NCBI RefSeq assembly: GCF_000876655.1
Contig: NZ_JYCN01000022.1
Coordinates: 186,001-250,000, forward strand
Source of the DNA: Arthrobacter sp. SPG23
Lineage (GTDB): Bacteria > Actinomycetota > Actinomycetes > Actinomycetales > Micrococcaceae
Direction of reading: 5' to 3'
DNA length: 64,000 nucleotides
Part shown: in pieces, positions 10,165 through 19,997 of the stretch
How the letters are laid out: every line of letters starts with the position of its first letter
Position numbering within the stretch: position 1 is the first letter of the stretch
The notes under the pieces: generated by a model
Seen by the model: the letters and a program-made list of their open reading frames with translations, nothing else
What the model was told of the DNA's origin: nothing
The model's database searches: none
Program-made: the position numbers and the translations under genes

Positions 10165-12416
10165 GAATCCGCCTTGCCCTTCGACCTTGCCCTCGTAGCC
10201 TGGGCGGGCTCGGCGATGGCCGGTGAGGTCAGCGCCGCCGTCTCGCTGGTGGCGGTCTGCGTCAGCGCCGCGAGGGATGCTGCCACCGAGTGGTCCGGCT
10301 CGGTCTCCGGAACACTGTGGGCGCGGAGCACCACGAGGGACTTGGCGTCGACGGCCAGGACACCGCCGGCTTCCACGGGTTCGGTGTCGGCGTTGTGCCC
10401 TGCGGTGTCGATGATGATGTCCCAGGCGGGAGCATACTCGTCGGACGGCAGGGTGAACTTCACTTCGTCGTCATGCGCGTTGAAGTAGAGCACAAAGTTG
10501 ACGTCGGTGATGCGGCGGCCGCGCTCGTCGCGGCCACGGATGCCGTCGCCGTTGAGGAACATGCCCACCGAGCGGCCGAAGCCGCTGTCCCAGTCTTCGG
10601 GCTTCATGGTGGAGCCGTCCACGTCCAGCCATTCGATGTCCGGAAGCCGTTCGCCTTCGCCGCGCAGGACCGGCCTGCCGTCAAAGAAGCGGCTCCGGCG
10701 GAACGTGGGGTGCTTGTGCCTGAGGGCGTTGACGGCCGCGGTGAATTCCACCAGGGGCTGGTCCACGTTGTCCCAGTTGATCCAGGTCAGCTCGGAATCC
10801 TGGCAGTAGCCGTTGTTGTTGCCCTGCTGCGTGCGGCCCATCTCGTCGCCGTGAAGCAGCATGGGCACGCCCTGCGAGAGCAGCAGCGAGGCGATGAAGT
10901 TGCGCTGCTGCCGGGCACGGAGGCCCAGGACCTTGGGGTCGTCGGTGGGGCCCTCAGCGCCGCAGTTCCACGAGCGGTTGTGGGATTCGCCGTCGTTGTT
11001 GTCCTCGCCGTTGGCCTCGTTGTGCTTCTCGTTGTAAGACACCAGGTCTGCCAGGGTGAAGCCGTCATGCGCGGTGACGAAGTTGATCGAGGCGACCGGA
11101 CGGCGGCCGGAGTGCTCGTAGAGGTCGGCGGAGCCGGTGATCCTGGAGGCGAATTCGCCCAGGGTGGCCGGTTCTCCGCGCCAGAAGTCGCGCACGGTGT
11201 CGCGGTATTTTCCGTTCCATTCCGTCCACTGCGGCGGGAAGTTGCCCACCTGGTAGCCGCCGGGGCCCACGTCCCACGGCTCGGCGATCAGCTTGACCTG
11301 GGACACTACCGGGTCCTGCTGGATGAGTTCGAAGAAGGTGGACAGCTTGTCCACGTCGTAGAATTCGCGGGCCAGGGTGGAGGCGAGGTCGAACCGGAAG
11401 CCGTCCACGTGCATCTCCGTCACCCAGTAGCGCAGCGAATCCATCAGGAGCTGCAGGGAGTGGGGGTGCCGGACGTTGAGCGAGTTGCCCGTGCCCGTGT
11501 AGTCCATGTAGTGCTTCTCGTCGCCGTCCATGAGCCGGTAGTAGGCGGGGTTGTCGATGCCCTTGAAGGACAGCGTGGGGCCCAGGTGGTTGCCTTCGGC
11601 GGTGTGGTTGTACACGACGTCGAGGATCACTTCGATGCCGGCCTGGTGCAGTGAACGGACCATGGCCTTGAAGTCCTGGACCTGCTGGCCGGTGTCACCG
11701 GTGGAGCTGTAGGTGTTGTGCGGGGCGAAAAAGCCGATGGTGTTGTAGCCCCAGTAGTTGTTGAGGCCCTTGTCTTCCAGGATGCCGTCGTTGACGAACT
11801 GGTGCACCGGCATCAGTTCGATGGCCGTGACGCCCAGCTTCTGCAGGTGGGAGATGACGGAGGGGTGAGCCACGCCGGCGTAGGTGCCGCGCTGGTCCTC
11901 CGGAACTTCGGGGTGCAGCTGGGTGAGGCCCTTGACGTGGGCCTCGTAGATCACGGACTTGTGGTACGGAATCCTGGGGTTGTGGTCGCCGTCCCAGTCG
12001 AAGAACGGGTTGATCACCACGCCCATCATCATGTGCGGGGCGGAATCCGCGTCATTACGGGAATCGGGATCGCCCATGTTGTAGGAGAACAGCGCGGGGT
12101 CCCAGTCGATCTGGCCGTGCACGGCTTTCGCGTAGGGGTCCAGCAGGAGCTTGTTCGCGTTGAACCGGTTTCCGGATGCGGGATCGTAGGGTCCGTGGAC
12201 CCGGTAGCCGTATTTCTGGCCGGGCTGGATGTGGGGCAGGTAGCAGTGCCACACGTAGCCGTCGACTTCGAGGAGCTCGATCCGGGTCTCCGCGCCCTTA
12301 TCGTCGAAGAGGCACAGTTCCACCTTTTCAGCCCTTTCGCTGAACAGCGCAAAGTTCGTGCCAGTTCCGTTAAAGGTGGCTCCCAGCGGGTATGCCGATC
12401 CGGGCCAGACTTCCAT
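10161..12416 (-). CDS. treX: Glycogen debranching enzyme TreX/GlgX
   Basis: GH13 isoamylase-type protein of 751 residues that hydrolyses alpha-1,6 branches of glycogen to supply linear dextrins to TreY. An N-terminal CBM48-like domain ('[21 protein letters not shown]') comes first. The barrel shows '[12 protein letters not shown]', nucleophile D343 (GFRFDLAS), acid/base E379 ([12 protein letters not shown]) and 'TAHDGFTL'. The C-terminal 50 residues are Ala/Thr-rich and look like a disordered tail. The ATG is preceded by GAGGAG. It is the first gene of the treX-treY-treZ operon. The glgX name is equally valid; treX is chosen from context. Confidence 0.96.
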   Translation of the reverse strand: MEVWPGSAYPLGATFNGTGTNFALFSERAEKVELCLFDDKGAETRIELLEVDGYVWHCYLPHIQPGQKYGYRVHGPYDPASGNRFNANKLLLDPYAKAVHGQIDWDPALFSYNMGDPDSRNDADSAPHMMMGVVINPFFDWDGDHNPRIPYHKSVIYEAHVKGLTQLHPEVPEDQRGTYAGVAHPSVISHLQKLGVTAIELMPVHQFVNDGILEDKGLNNYWGYNTIGFFAPHNTYSSTGDTGQQVQDFKAMVRSLHQAGIEVILDVVYNHTAEGNHLGPTLSFKGIDNPAYYRLMDGDEKHYMDYTGTGNSLNVRHPHSLQLLMDSLRYWVTEMHVDGFRFDLASTLAREFYDVDKLSTFFELIQQDPVVSQVKLIAEPWDVGPGGYQVGNFPPQWTEWNGKYRDTVRDFWRGEPATLGEFASRITGSADLYEHSGRRPVASINFVTAHDGFTLADLVSYNEKHNEANGEDNNDGESHNRSWNCGAEGPTDDPKVLGLRARQQRNFIASLLLSQGVPMLLHGDEMGRTQQGNNNGYCQDSELTWINWDNVDQPLVEFTAAVNALRHKHPTFRRSRFFDGRPVLRGEGERLPDIEWLDVDGSTMKPEDWDSGFGRSVGMFLNGDGIRGRDERGRRITDVNFVLYFNAHDDEVKFTLPSDEYAPAWDIIIDTAGHNADTEPVEAGGVLAVDAKSLVVLRAHSVPETEPDHSVAASLAALTQTATSETAALTSPAIAEPAQATRARSKGKADS

Positions 12417-12507
12417 GTGTACTCCTCGTGCGTTACGGATTAATCTCTAGACAGACTACTAGTAAGTAGGTTTAGTAATTGTTTTCCCCGCAGTTTGCGC
12501 GGAATGA

Positions 12508-14022
12508 TTACAAAGTGCGCATCACCTCGGGCAGGGACTGGGCGATAATACCGGCGGTCACAGGGCCGCCGCCCGAGGCCAGTGTGCCTGCACGGCCGTG
12601 CAGGCTTGCCGCCACGGCGCCGAGGGCTGCCCAGCGCTGGTCCGCGGAGATCCCGCAGGCGTCAAACCGTTCCTCGTCGTCAGCATGCTGGGCCAGCAGG
12701 GAGCCGAGCACTCCGGCCAGCACGTCGCCGCTGCCGGCGGTGGCCATCCAGGGCGTAGCTTCAGCCTGGCTGAAAACCGGGCCGTAGGGCGCGGCCACCA
12801 GGGTGGTGGCGCCCTTGAGCAGCACTGTGGCTCCGGTGCGTTCAGCGGCCTGGCGCACGGCGTCCAGCGTGGCGCCGTCCACGCCCTGCCGTCCGAGGTC
12901 GATTCCGTAGCGCTGCAGGATGCGCGCCAGTTCGCCGCCGTGCGGCGTCAGCACCACGTGCGGAGGCAGGGCGTCAGGGAGGGCGGGCAGCGCACCGGCG
13001 TCGGCGGCTACGGGCAGTCCCGACTCGACGGCGTCGCGCACCCGCTGCAGCTGCTCGTCGTCGCCATCGGCGATACCCGAACCGACCAGCCAGGCCTGGA
13101 CGTGCGCGTCAGCCACGTTGTCCGGTCCGCACACCACTTCCGGGCATGCCTGCCGGACCAGCCGGGTCGGTTCGGGCGGGCCAAGGTACCGGACCATTCC
13201 GGCTCCGGCCGCGAGGGCGCCGCGGCAGGCGAGGACGGCAGCCCCCGGGTACTGCTGCGAGCCCGCAACGACGCCCAGAACGCCGCGGGTGTATTTGTGG
13301 GAGCGGCGGCCCGGCGGGGGCAGCAGCCGGGAAAGGTCGGCGGATTCCAGGCGCCGCAGCACCGGCAACGGCAGTTCGGCCTCGATGCCGATGGGGATGA
13401 CCACCACCCGCCCGGCATAGTCGGCGCCGGGATCAGCGAGCAGTCCGGCCTTCGCTCCGCCGAACGTCACGGTGAGGTCGGCCGGAAGAACCGGGTCATA
13501 GGCCTCACCGGTGTCCGCGTTCACGCCGCTGGGGTTGTCGCAGGCCACCACGAACCCGTGTTCCCCGGTCCGCAGTTTCCCGATGAGGGAGGCCGCTGCG
13601 CCGCGGAGCCCGCCTTGGGCGCCGGTCCCCAGCACCGCGTCGATCACGACGTCGGCGCCGGCTGCCGCCGCTGCCAGGTCACCCGCGTTGTGGTCGGTGA
13701 GGATCAGGGCGCGGCCGCCAGCCCGCTCAAAGGCGGCCAAGCCGTCCGGGTGGGCCTCGCCTGCGGTGAGCACCGCCGTCGTACGCATTCCGCGGGCGGC
13801 CAGGAAGGCGGCGGCGAAGAGCCCGTCTCCCCCGTTGTTGCCCTTGCCGACCAGCACGGAAACGCTGGCACCGTAGGGGCGGAGCCCGCGCGCCGTGAGT
13901 TCCCGGACCACGGCGTTGGCCAGGCCGTAGGCTGCGCGCTGCATCAGAACAGCGCCCGCACCTGCACGGAGAAGGGGCTTTTCGGCCTCACGAATCTGGG
14001 TGCCGGTGTAGGCGCTGATCAT
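12508..14022 (-). CDS. nnr: Bifunctional NAD(P)H-hydrate epimerase/dehydratase
   Basis: Repairs damaged NAD(P)H hydrates. The 504-residue protein is a fusion. The N-terminal epimerase domain (about 1-220) contains 'GKGNNGGDGLFAA', which binds the nucleotide. The C-terminal ribokinase-like dehydratase (about 230-500) contains 'TPHGGELARIL', 'VLLKGATTLVA' and 'GSGDVLAG'. The ribokinase-like families more often show GTGDVLAG, so the Ser is a minor variation. It follows acpS by 57 bases in the glmS-acpS-nnr order commonly seen in Actinobacteria. About 90 bases separate its end from treX; I see no clear terminator there. Confidence 0.95.
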   Translation of the reverse strand: MISAYTGTQIREAEKPLLRAGAGAVLMQRAAYGLANAVVRELTARGLRPYGASVSVLVGKGNNGGDGLFAAAFLAARGMRTTAVLTAGEAHPDGLAAFERAGGRALILTDHNAGDLAAAAAGADVVIDAVLGTGAQGGLRGAAASLIGKLRTGEHGFVVACDNPSGVNADTGEAYDPVLPADLTVTFGGAKAGLLADPGADYAGRVVVIPIGIEAELPLPVLRRLESADLSRLLPPPGRRSHKYTRGVLGVVAGSQQYPGAAVLACRGALAAGAGMVRYLGPPEPTRLVRQACPEVVCGPDNVADAHVQAWLVGSGIADGDDEQLQRVRDAVESGLPVAADAGALPALPDALPPHVVLTPHGGELARILQRYGIDLGRQGVDGATLDAVRQAAERTGATVLLKGATTLVAAPYGPVFSQAEATPWMATAGSGDVLAGVLGSLLAQHADDEERFDACGISADQRWAALGAVAASLHGRAGTLASGGGPVTAGIIAQSLPEVMRTL

Positions 14023-14079
14023 AGGTTCAGTCCAATCGGTGCTGGGTCCGCTGCGGGCCGTCAGGTGGAGATTGCGCGC

Positions 14080-14427
14080 TTACCCTTCCGCGAGGACGGT
14101 CGCCGTGGCGATGCCGCCGTCGTGGCTCATGGACAGGTGCCAGCGCTTGACGCCCTTGGACTCGGCGACGGCCAGCACGGTGCCCTTCACCTGGACGGTG
14201 GGGCCGTTCTGGTCCAGGCCGATCCAGCAGTCCTGCCAGTTCATGCCGGCCGGGGCGCCCAGAACTTTGGCCACGGCTTCCTTGGCCGCAAAGCGCGCGG
14301 CCAGGGAGCGGGTGTTCAGTTCGCGCTCGGCAGGGACAAACAGCCTGTCCCGGAGGCCAGGGGTCCGTTCCAGCTGCCGGCCGAACCGTTCAATGTCTAC
14401 GACGTCTACGCCAATGCCAACAATCAT
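14080..14427 (-). CDS. acpS: Holo-[acyl-carrier-protein] synthase
   Basis: Protein of 115 residues that transfers 4'-phosphopantetheine from CoA to the conserved serine of acyl carrier protein. Family motifs are '[14 protein letters not shown]' at the N-terminus, with the Mg-binding Asp, and '[17 protein letters not shown]' in the middle, with the catalytic/Mg-binding Glu. The C-terminal '[18 protein letters not shown]' is typical. It starts 5 bases after the glmS stop, so both are on one transcript. The CoA precursor enzyme coaA is divergently encoded 2 kb upstream, giving a small CoA-related neighbourhood. Confidence 0.97.
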   Translation of the reverse strand: MIVGIGVDVVDIERFGRQLERTPGLRDRLFVPAERELNTRSLAARFAAKEAVAKVLGAPAGMNWQDCWIGLDQNGPTVQVKGTVLAVAESKGVKRWHLSMSHDGGIATATVLAEG

Positions 14428-14432
14428 GCGGC

Positions 14433-16325
14433 TTATTCTACGGTCACGCTCTTGGCCAGGTTGCGTGGCTGGTCCACGTCGTATCCCTTGGCCGTGGCAA
14501 GTTCGAGGGCGAAGATCTGCAGCGGTACGGTGGCCAGCAGGGGCGCCAGCAGCGTGGGCGTCTCGGGGATGTAGAAGACGTGCTCGGCGTAGGCCTTGAC
14601 GGCCTCGTCACCCTCTTCCGCGATCACGATGGTCTTCGCGCCGCGGGCGCGGACTTCCTGGATGTTGGAGACCACCTTGGCGTGCAGCGAGTTCCGGCCG
14701 CGCGGGGAAGGCACCACCACGAACACGGGCTGGCCTTCCTCGATCAGCGCGATCGGGCCGTGCTTCAGCTCGCCGGCGGCGAAGCCTTCGGCGTGGATGT
14801 AGGCGAGCTCCTTGAGCTTGAGTGCGCCTTCCATGGCCACCGGGAAGCCGACGTGGCGGCCCAGGAACAGCACGGACTTGGCGCCGGCCATGGAGCGGGC
14901 CAGATCCTTGATTTCCCCTTCGTGGTCCAGGATTTCCTGGATCTTCGCCGGGATCTTGCCGAGGTCGGCCAGGATGTCCTTGATCTCGCCCTGGAACTTG
15001 TTGCCGCGCAGCTGTGCCAAATACAGGCCCAGCAGGTACGCGGCGGCGATCTGCGCCAGGAACGCCTTGGTGGAGGCGACGGCGATCTCCGGACCGGCGT
15101 GCGTGTAGAGCACGGCGTCGGATTCGCGCGGGATGGTGGAGCCGTTGGTGTTGCAGATGGAGAGGGTCTTGGCGCCCTGTTCCTTGGCATACCGGACGGC
15201 CATCAGGGTGTCCATGGTCTCGCCGGACTGGGAGATGGACACCACCAGGGTGTTCTCGTCCACGATCGGGTCGCGGTAGCGGAACTCGTGGGAGAGCTCC
15301 ACCTCCGTGGCGATCCGGCACCAGTGCTCAATGGCGTACTTGGCCACCTGGCCGGCGTACGCGGACGTGCCGCACGCCAGCACGATGATCTTGGTGATGC
15401 CCTTCAGGTGCTCCGGGTCAATACGCATCTCGTTGAGGGTGAGCTTGCCGTCCAGGTCGTAGCGGCCCAGGAGGGTCTTGGCCACGGCGTCAGGCTGGTC
15501 GTGGATTTCCTTCTCCATGAAGGACGGGAAGCCGCCCTTTTCAGCCGACGACGGGTCCCAGTCCACGTGGTATTCCTTGCCGTGGGCCGGGGCGCCGAAG
15601 AAGTCCGTGATGTCCACCGTGTCAGCGGTGATGGTCACGATCTGGTCCTGGCCCAGTTCCACGGCCCGGCGGGTGTAGTCGATGAAGCCGGAGACGTCCG
15701 AGCCGAGGAAGTTCTCCCCGTCACCCAGGCCCACCACGAGCGGCGAGTTGCGCCGGGCGGCCACGACGACGTCGGGCTGGTCCGCGTGCACGGCCAGCAG
15801 CGTGAAGGCGCCTTCGAGCCGCTGGCAGGCAAGCTGCATGGCTTTCGTCAGCCCGCCGTTGGCGGCGTTGCCGTTCAGCTGGTTGCGGAAGATGTCGCCG
15901 ATCAGCGCGGCGGCCACCTCCGTGTCCGTCTCGGACGCAAACACAGCGCCCTTTTCGAGCAGCTCCAGCTTGAGTTCGGCGAAGTTTTCGATGATGCCGT
16001 TGTGGATCAGGGCCAGCTTGCCGCCGTCGGACAGGTGCGGGTGCGCGTTCTGGTCCGTCGGCCCGCCGTGCGTGGCCCAGCGGGTGTGGCCGATTCCGGT
16101 GACGGAATCCGGCAGCGGCTTCTCATCCAGTTCCGCGATCAGGTTGCTCAGCTTCCCTGACTTCTTGCGGGACGAGATGACTCCGTCCGAGACCACGGCA
16201 ACGCCAGCCGAGTCATAACCCCGGTACTCCAGGCGGCGAAGCCCCTCAAGGACAACGTTCAACGCGTTGTGCCCACCATTTACCCGGCCCGATGAATGGC
16301 CTACGTATCCTACGATTCCACACAT
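14433..16325 (-). CDS. glmS: Glutamine--fructose-6-phosphate aminotransferase (isomerizing)
   Basis: First enzyme of UDP-GlcNAc synthesis: fructose 6-phosphate plus glutamine gives glucosamine 6-phosphate. It has 630 residues. The class II glutaminase nucleophile is Cys directly after the initiator Met (MCGIVGYVG). The glutaminase domain shows '[11 protein letters not shown]' and 'HNGIIENF'. Two SIS domains follow, with 'ACGTSAYAG', '[12 protein letters not shown]', 'STKAFLAQ' and a C-terminal '..[12 protein letters not shown]'. No Shine-Dalgarno sequence precedes the ATG; instead a -10-like TAAGCT ends 7 bases before it, suggesting a leaderless mRNA. GlmM, the next enzyme, is encoded in the same window. 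Confidence 0.98.
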   Translation of the reverse strand: MCGIVGYVGHSSGRVNGGHNALNVVLEGLRRLEYRGYDSAGVAVVSDGVISSRKKSGKLSNLIAELDEKPLPDSVTGIGHTRWATHGGPTDQNAHPHLSDGGKLALIHNGIIENFAELKLELLEKGAVFASETDTEVAAALIGDIFRNQLNGNAANGGLTKAMQLACQRLEGAFTLLAVHADQPDVVVAARRNSPLVVGLGDGENFLGSDVSGFIDYTRRAVELGQDQIVTITADTVDITDFFGAPAHGKEYHVDWDPSSAEKGGFPSFMEKEIHDQPDAVAKTLLGRYDLDGKLTLNEMRIDPEHLKGITKIIVLACGTSAYAGQVAKYAIEHWCRIATEVELSHEFRYRDPIVDENTLVVSISQSGETMDTLMAVRYAKEQGAKTLSICNTNGSTIPRESDAVLYTHAGPEIAVASTKAFLAQIAAAYLLGLYLAQLRGNKFQGEIKDILADLGKIPAKIQEILDHEGEIKDLARSMAGAKSVLFLGRHVGFPVAMEGALKLKELAYIHAEGFAAGELKHGPIALIEEGQPVFVVVPSPRGRNSLHAKVVSNIQEVRARGAKTIVIAEEGDEAVKAYAEHVFYIPETPTLLAPLLATVPLQIFALELATAKGYDVDQPRNLAKSVTVE

Positions 16326-16332
16326 AGAGCCA

Positions 16333-16355
16333 AGCTTATATGGACTCGGAGTCCA
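16333..16355 (-). promoter_or_regulatory. Candidate leaderless glmS promoter with palindromic operator
   Basis: On the minus strand TAAGCT (16333-16338, within taagcttg) lies 7 bases upstream of the glmS ATG, where a TANNNT -10 box of a leaderless actinobacterial promoter is expected. Directly upstream, at 16341-16355, is the perfect palindrome tggactc-g-gagtcca, filling the spacer between -10 and -35. A repressor bound there would block the promoter. The regulator is unknown; it resembles but does not match the GntR/DasR-type half-site TGGTCT. Confidence 0.5.
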
Positions 16356-16458
16356 GTGACGTCCGTTGCAGCCGCGGCGGGGCAGGCGCCGGGCCCGTTA
16401 CAGCGGATGCGACGTGCTCCATTTCGCTCTCAGCGTCGCGGAGGGCAGAATCTCTAAC

Positions 16459-17424
16459 GTGACTTTGCAACGCAATGAAGCGAATGGAGAGGGTGTCTCC
16501 CCGTTCGTGGAGCTGGACAGGCAGACCTGGTCCCGGCTCGCAGCCCAGATGGAACAGCCTCTGAATGAAGAGGACGTGGTCCGTCTCAGAGGGCTCGGTG
16601 ATCCGCTGGACATGAAGGAAGTCCGCGAAGTCTATTTGCCGCTCTCACGGCTGCTTCACCTGTATGTGGAGGCCGCGGGCCAGCTGCACTCCGCCACCAC
16701 TACGTTCCTCGGCGAACAGACGCAGCGCACACCCTTCGTGATCGGCGTAGCCGGTTCCGTGGCCGTGGGCAAGTCCACCATCGCCCGTGTGCTCCGCGAG
16801 ATGCTCCGCCGCTGGCCGGGTACGCCCAACGTGGAGCTCATCACCACCGACGGTTTCCTGTATCCCCTGGCCGAGCTGAAGCGCCGGCACCTCCTGGAGC
16901 GCAAGGGTTTTCCGGAGTCGTATGACCGCCGCGCGCTCCTTCGCTTTGTGAGTGAGATCAAGGGCGGCGCGGAAGAGGTCCGGGCTCCCTGGTACTCCCA
17001 CGTCACGTATGACATTGTGCCCGGCAAGGAAGTGGTGGTCCGCCGGCCGGACGTGCTGATCGTGGAGGGCCTGAACGTCCTGGCCCCCGCCCGTCCCCGC
17101 CACGACGGCAAGCAGGGGCTGGCCCTGAGTGATTTCTTCGACTTCTCCATTTACGTCGACGCCAAGACCTCCTACATCGAGGAATGGTACGTGGACCGGT
17201 TCCGCAAGCTGCGGACCACGGCCTTTGCCCAGCCAGAGTCCTACTTTCACCGCTACGCCACGCTGTCCGATGAGGAAGCCGAAAGCACCGCCCGCGATAT
17301 CTGGAAGCGCATCAACGAGCCCAACCTGGAGGAGAACGTCCTCCCCACCCGGGGCCGGGCCCAGCTGGTGCTCACCAAGGAAGCGGACCATTCCATCCGC
17401 CGCATGCTGCTGCGGAAGGTCTAG
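16459..17424 (+). CDS. coaA: Type I pantothenate kinase
   Basis: Phosphorylates pantothenate, the first step of CoA synthesis. With the GTG start at 16459 the protein is 321 residues, close to the 310-320 usual for CoaA, and begins just before the conserved '[15 protein letters not shown]'. The upstream open frame to 16366 is rejected because it extends beyond the family N-terminus. The Walker A loop [11 protein letters not shown] lies at about 96-106. '[16 protein letters not shown]', '[15 protein letters not shown]', '[11 protein letters not shown]', 'IVEGLNVL' and 'FDFSIYVDA' are diagnostic. The ribosome site is weak, so the start is less certain than the identity. It is divergent from glmS. 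Confidence 0.94.
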   Translation: MTLQRNEANGEGVSPFVELDRQTWSRLAAQMEQPLNEEDVVRLRGLGDPLDMKEVREVYLPLSRLLHLYVEAAGQLHSATTTFLGEQTQRTPFVIGVAGSVAVGKSTIARVLREMLRRWPGTPNVELITTDGFLYPLAELKRRHLLERKGFPESYDRRALLRFVSEIKGGAEEVRAPWYSHVTYDIVPGKEVVVRRPDVLIVEGLNVLAPARPRHDGKQGLALSDFFDFSIYVDAKTSYIEEWYVDRFRKLRTTAFAQPESYFHRYATLSDEEAESTARDIWKRINEPNLEENVLPTRGRAQLVLTKEADHSIRRMLLRKV

Positions 17425-17429
17425 CACAC

Positions 17430-18344
17430 GTGTGCCACAACTGTTCCGCTGCCGCTGCCGCTGCCGCTGCTGCCGCGCCGGCGCCGAGCAGGCGGTCTGT
17501 CGCCAGGCTCCTGGCCGCCGGTGCCGGACTGACTGCCCTGGCGGCCTGTACGCCCGACGCCGGAACCCGGCCGCCGTCGTCGTCCTCCCCTTCTGCAATG
17601 TCAGCATCGACCTCGCAGACTGCAACGCCATCCACCGCAGCGCCAGCGACGTCCACCGCTGCCACTGAACCGGGTGCGGCGGCGACGCCGACTCCCACTT
17701 CCGCACCGACGCCCGCCTCGCCCGCGGCCGGGCTGCCCCAACAGCATTCACTGACGGATCCGGCCAGCCCGTGGCTGGTGGTCAACAAGCACCGTCCGCT
17801 CTCCCCCGCCGACTACGTCCCGGCAGACCTCGTGCAGCCTAGCGTCGCCCTGGCAGTTTCGGGCGAAGCCGCCCAGCTGAACAGCACGACGGCGGCCGCC
17901 GCGGAGCAGATGTTCGCCGCGGCAGCGCAGGACGGCGTCACCATGACCCTGGCGAGCGGTTACCGCTCCTACGGCACACAGGTGGCGACGTACAACGGCT
18001 ACGTAGCGGCCCGCGGGCAGGCCGAAGCGGACACCGCCTCGGCCAGGCCTGGCTTCTCGGAGCACCAGACCGGCTGGGCTTTCGACATTGGCGACGGCGG
18101 TGGAGCATGCGGCTTCCAGCCCTGTTTCGCCGAACAGCCGGCGGCGGTGTGGGCCAAGGCCAACGGCCACCGGTTCGGTTTCGTGGTGCGCTATCCGTGG
18201 ATGCTCCACGAGATCACGGGGTACTACTACGAGTCCTGGCACCTGCGGTTCATCGGGGTGGAGGCGGCAACGGACATGTCAGCCAAGGGCATTGCGACGC
18301 TGGAGGAGTACTTCGGACTGGAAGCGGCACCGGGCTATTTGTAG
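17430..18344 (+). CDS. M15B D-alanyl-D-alanine carboxypeptidase (VanY-like), exported lipoprotein
   Basis: Protein of 304 residues starting at GTG 5 bases after coaA. The N-terminus starts with an Ala run encoded by gcc/gct repeats (about residues 7-16). A twin-arginine-like 'RRSVARLLAAGAGLTALAAC' follows, ending in a lipobox (LAAC), so it is probably exported and lipid-anchored. A Pro/Ser/Thr-rich linker to about residue 110 follows. The peptidase domain shows 'SGYRSYGTQVATYNGYVA', the zinc motif SEHQTGWAFDIGD and the third ligand in 'ESWHLRFIG'. It trims D-Ala from peptidoglycan stem peptides. The start is chosen because later Met codons would lose the signal peptide. Confidence 0.9.
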   Translation: MCHNCSAAAAAAAAAAPAPSRRSVARLLAAGAGLTALAACTPDAGTRPPSSSSPSAMSASTSQTATPSTAAPATSTAATEPGAAATPTPTSAPTPASPAAGLPQQHSLTDPASPWLVVNKHRPLSPADYVPADLVQPSVALAVSGEAAQLNSTTAAAAEQMFAAAAQDGVTMTLASGYRSYGTQVATYNGYVAARGQAEADTASARPGFSEHQTGWAFDIGDGGGACGFQPCFAEQPAAVWAKANGHRFGFVVRYPWMLHEITGYYYESWHLRFIGVEAATDMSAKGIATLEEYFGLEAAPGYL

Positions 18345-18463
18345 GGCTTCGCCGGATTCGGCATGGCTGGGGGCCCGGCGGCGCATCCCAGGAGAGCTCA
18401 CGGGCAACGCATCGCCAGAAATCCTGGAAGCGACCAAGGGCTCCTACTTACCCGGCTCGTCCT

Positions 18464-19369
18464 TTAGGGCAGTCCGTCTACCGTGCCGAGGCCGCACCGG
18501 GCGACGACGTATCCCCAGAACAACAGTGCGTGTGGACGGGTTCCGCGCCAGCTCAAGGGGACGGAAGCGCCACTCTGCTCGACGACGGTAGCTGTCCACC
18601 GGCGCCGCACGAGCCCGGGCCGGCGCAGCCGGAGTTTGCTGAGGGAGGAGTAGGGGATCCATCTCCCTGCATGGCGCCGTGCCAGGCCGGCCGCACGGGC
18701 TGGCGTAACGGTGGCGCGCTGAAAGTGCGGGTTCTCGCTCTGGTCCAGCGGGCCGTGCGGGATGGTACCGGCGGGCAGGATGAGGATGCCGTTCCGGTTG
18801 ACCCATATTTGAACTTTCCGCCCCTCACTGCTGGCATCCCCGGCGACCAGCCGGCACAGGTCGTCGTCTTCGGGAGGTTCCACTGTCGGTGCCCGCTGTG
18901 TTGTCTGAGCCGTGGGCGCTGTGTCGGGCCAGGCGACGCCGTCTCCGGCTGGGGTGCCCGGCCGGCGCCCCGCACGCGTATCGTGGGCCCTCCTGTTGGC
19001 AGCAGCGACGGCCTGCGTAACGGCTGCCCGCAGTCCATCGGCACACAACCGGGGCGCGTCAACGGCGAACACTTCGCGATCGAGCTGGATGACCGAACGG
19101 ACACCGGCCTGCTCACCCAACAGGTCCGCCAGGTCGTCGTGATCGGGGCGGACGAGCAGACCGACGGCGTCGTCCAGTTCCACCAGCCAGCGGTGCTCGG
19201 CGATCTCGGGTTCGTCGTCGACCTCGACGGAGATCCAGGCCACCAACTCGGCCGGCCGAACCGGCCTGTCTTCCTCCTCCGGGATTGATGGCACGAGGAG
19301 TCCCAGACGCTCGACAACATCAGTGGTGTGAAGAGTACAATCATGCTTCTTCAGTCGGTGTTGCACCAT
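18464..19369 (-). CDS. Hypothetical protein, Micrococcaceae-type
   Basis: Open frame giving 301 residues from ATG 19369. The N-terminal 130 residues are acidic and look folded: 'VERLGLLVPSIPEEE', then 'ELVAWISVEVDDEPEIAEH' and 'DDAVGLLVRPDHDDLADLL'. A Pro/Thr-rich linker follows at about residues 145-175. The C-terminal part is basic ('YSSLSKLRLRRPGLVRRRW') and ends with a hydrophobic 'ALLFWGYVVARCGLG'. Composition and codon pattern favour this strand over the overlapping plus-strand frames. I do not recognise a family. It is convergent with the VanY gene and divergent from mscL. No membrane segment or signal peptide is clear. Confidence 0.65.
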   Translation of the reverse strand: MVQHRLKKHDCTLHTTDVVERLGLLVPSIPEEEDRPVRPAELVAWISVEVDDEPEIAEHRWLVELDDAVGLLVRPDHDDLADLLGEQAGVRSVIQLDREVFAVDAPRLCADGLRAAVTQAVAAANRRAHDTRAGRRPGTPAGDGVAWPDTAPTAQTTQRAPTVEPPEDDDLCRLVAGDASSEGRKVQIWVNRNGILILPAGTIPHGPLDQSENPHFQRATVTPARAAGLARRHAGRWIPYSSLSKLRLRRPGLVRRRWTATVVEQSGASVPLSWRGTRPHALLFWGYVVARCGLGTVDGLP

Positions 19370-19505
19370 TCCCGTCCCGTCCCCACACGAGCATGCACCG
19401 TCCTTCGGCAGACGCGAGTCTACGGCACCTGGCGTCCGGGGCGACACGCCGGAAAATTACCTTGTCTCCACGCCGTGTTCACAAGCCGGCGCTAGTCTGG
19501 GTCCC

Positions 19506-19901
19506 ATGTTGACCGGATTCAAGAATTTCATTATGAAGGGCAACGTCGTAGACCTTGCCGTCGCCGTGGTCATGGGTGCGGCGTTCGGCGCCGTCGTCAC
19601 CTCAATCGTTGAAGGCTTGCTGACTCCGCTGATCGGCCGCCTGTTTAATGCCAAGGGCATTGAAGAGATGCAGTGGGAGGGATTCATGTATGGCTCCGTC
19701 ATCTCCTCCGTCATTTCGTTCCTGCTGGTGGGCGCCTCCATCTACTTCGTGGTGGTCCTGCCGATGAACCACATGATCGAACGCCGCAACCGCCGGCTCG
19801 GCATTGGTACCGAGGTCAAGGAAGAGGCCGCCGAGGACCCGCAGATCGCGCTCCTTACCGAAATCCGCGACTCACTCCGGAGCGGCAGCCCCCGGGCGTA
19901 G
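19506..19901 (+). CDS. mscL: Large-conductance mechanosensitive channel
   Basis: Protein of 131 residues, the usual MscL size. It opens under membrane tension to release solutes during hypo-osmotic shock. The N-terminal 'MLTGFKNFIMKGNVVDLAVAV' begins with the amphipathic helix and continues into TM1, with the glycine-rich pore 'AVVMGAAFGAVV'. A periplasmic loop 'FNAKGIEEMQWEGFMYGS' and TM2 (about residues 62-84) follow. The cytoplasmic C-terminal helix ends 'IALLTEIRDSL', the pentameric bundle. It is probably monocistronic, being followed by a strong terminator. Function fits with trehalose osmoprotection elsewhere in the window. Confidence 0.97.
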   Translation: MLTGFKNFIMKGNVVDLAVAVVMGAAFGAVVTSIVEGLLTPLIGRLFNAKGIEEMQWEGFMYGSVISSVISFLLVGASIYFVVVLPMNHMIERRNRRLGIGTEVKEEAAEDPQIALLTEIRDSLRSGSPRA

Positions 19902-19916
19902 TTCCTGAGCACAACG

Positions 19917-19956
19917 AAAAAGTGGTCCGCCTCCGAATGGGGCGGACCACTTTTTT
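19917..19956 (+). terminator. Rho-independent terminator after mscL
   Basis: An A-rich start (aaaaagtggtccgcc, 19917-19931) pairs with ggcggaccactttttt (19941-19956) across a 9-base loop. The 3' side ends in six T, and the 5' side has five A, so it can work in both directions, for mscL and for the convergent membrane-protein gene ending at 19998. Confidence 0.9.
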
Positions 19957-19997
19957 GCATGCCGGGGCGTGGGTGGAGACTCCTACCTCGGTATTGG

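Noticed and set aside
6206-11654. Long plus-strand open frames over the tre operon
   Set aside because: They are Val/Gly/Arg/His-rich antisense frames without family motifs; treX, treY and treZ on the minus strand explain the region.
12598-14574. 658-codon plus-strand frame opposite nnr and acpS
   Set aside because: It has no motifs and an unlikely composition; nnr and acpS are full-length and recognisable on the other strand.
18107-19288. 393-codon plus-strand frame opposite the hypothetical protein
   Set aside because: It overlaps the VanY end and has Gly/Arg/Pro-rich antisense composition; the minus-strand frame has better amino-acid use and a clear start region.
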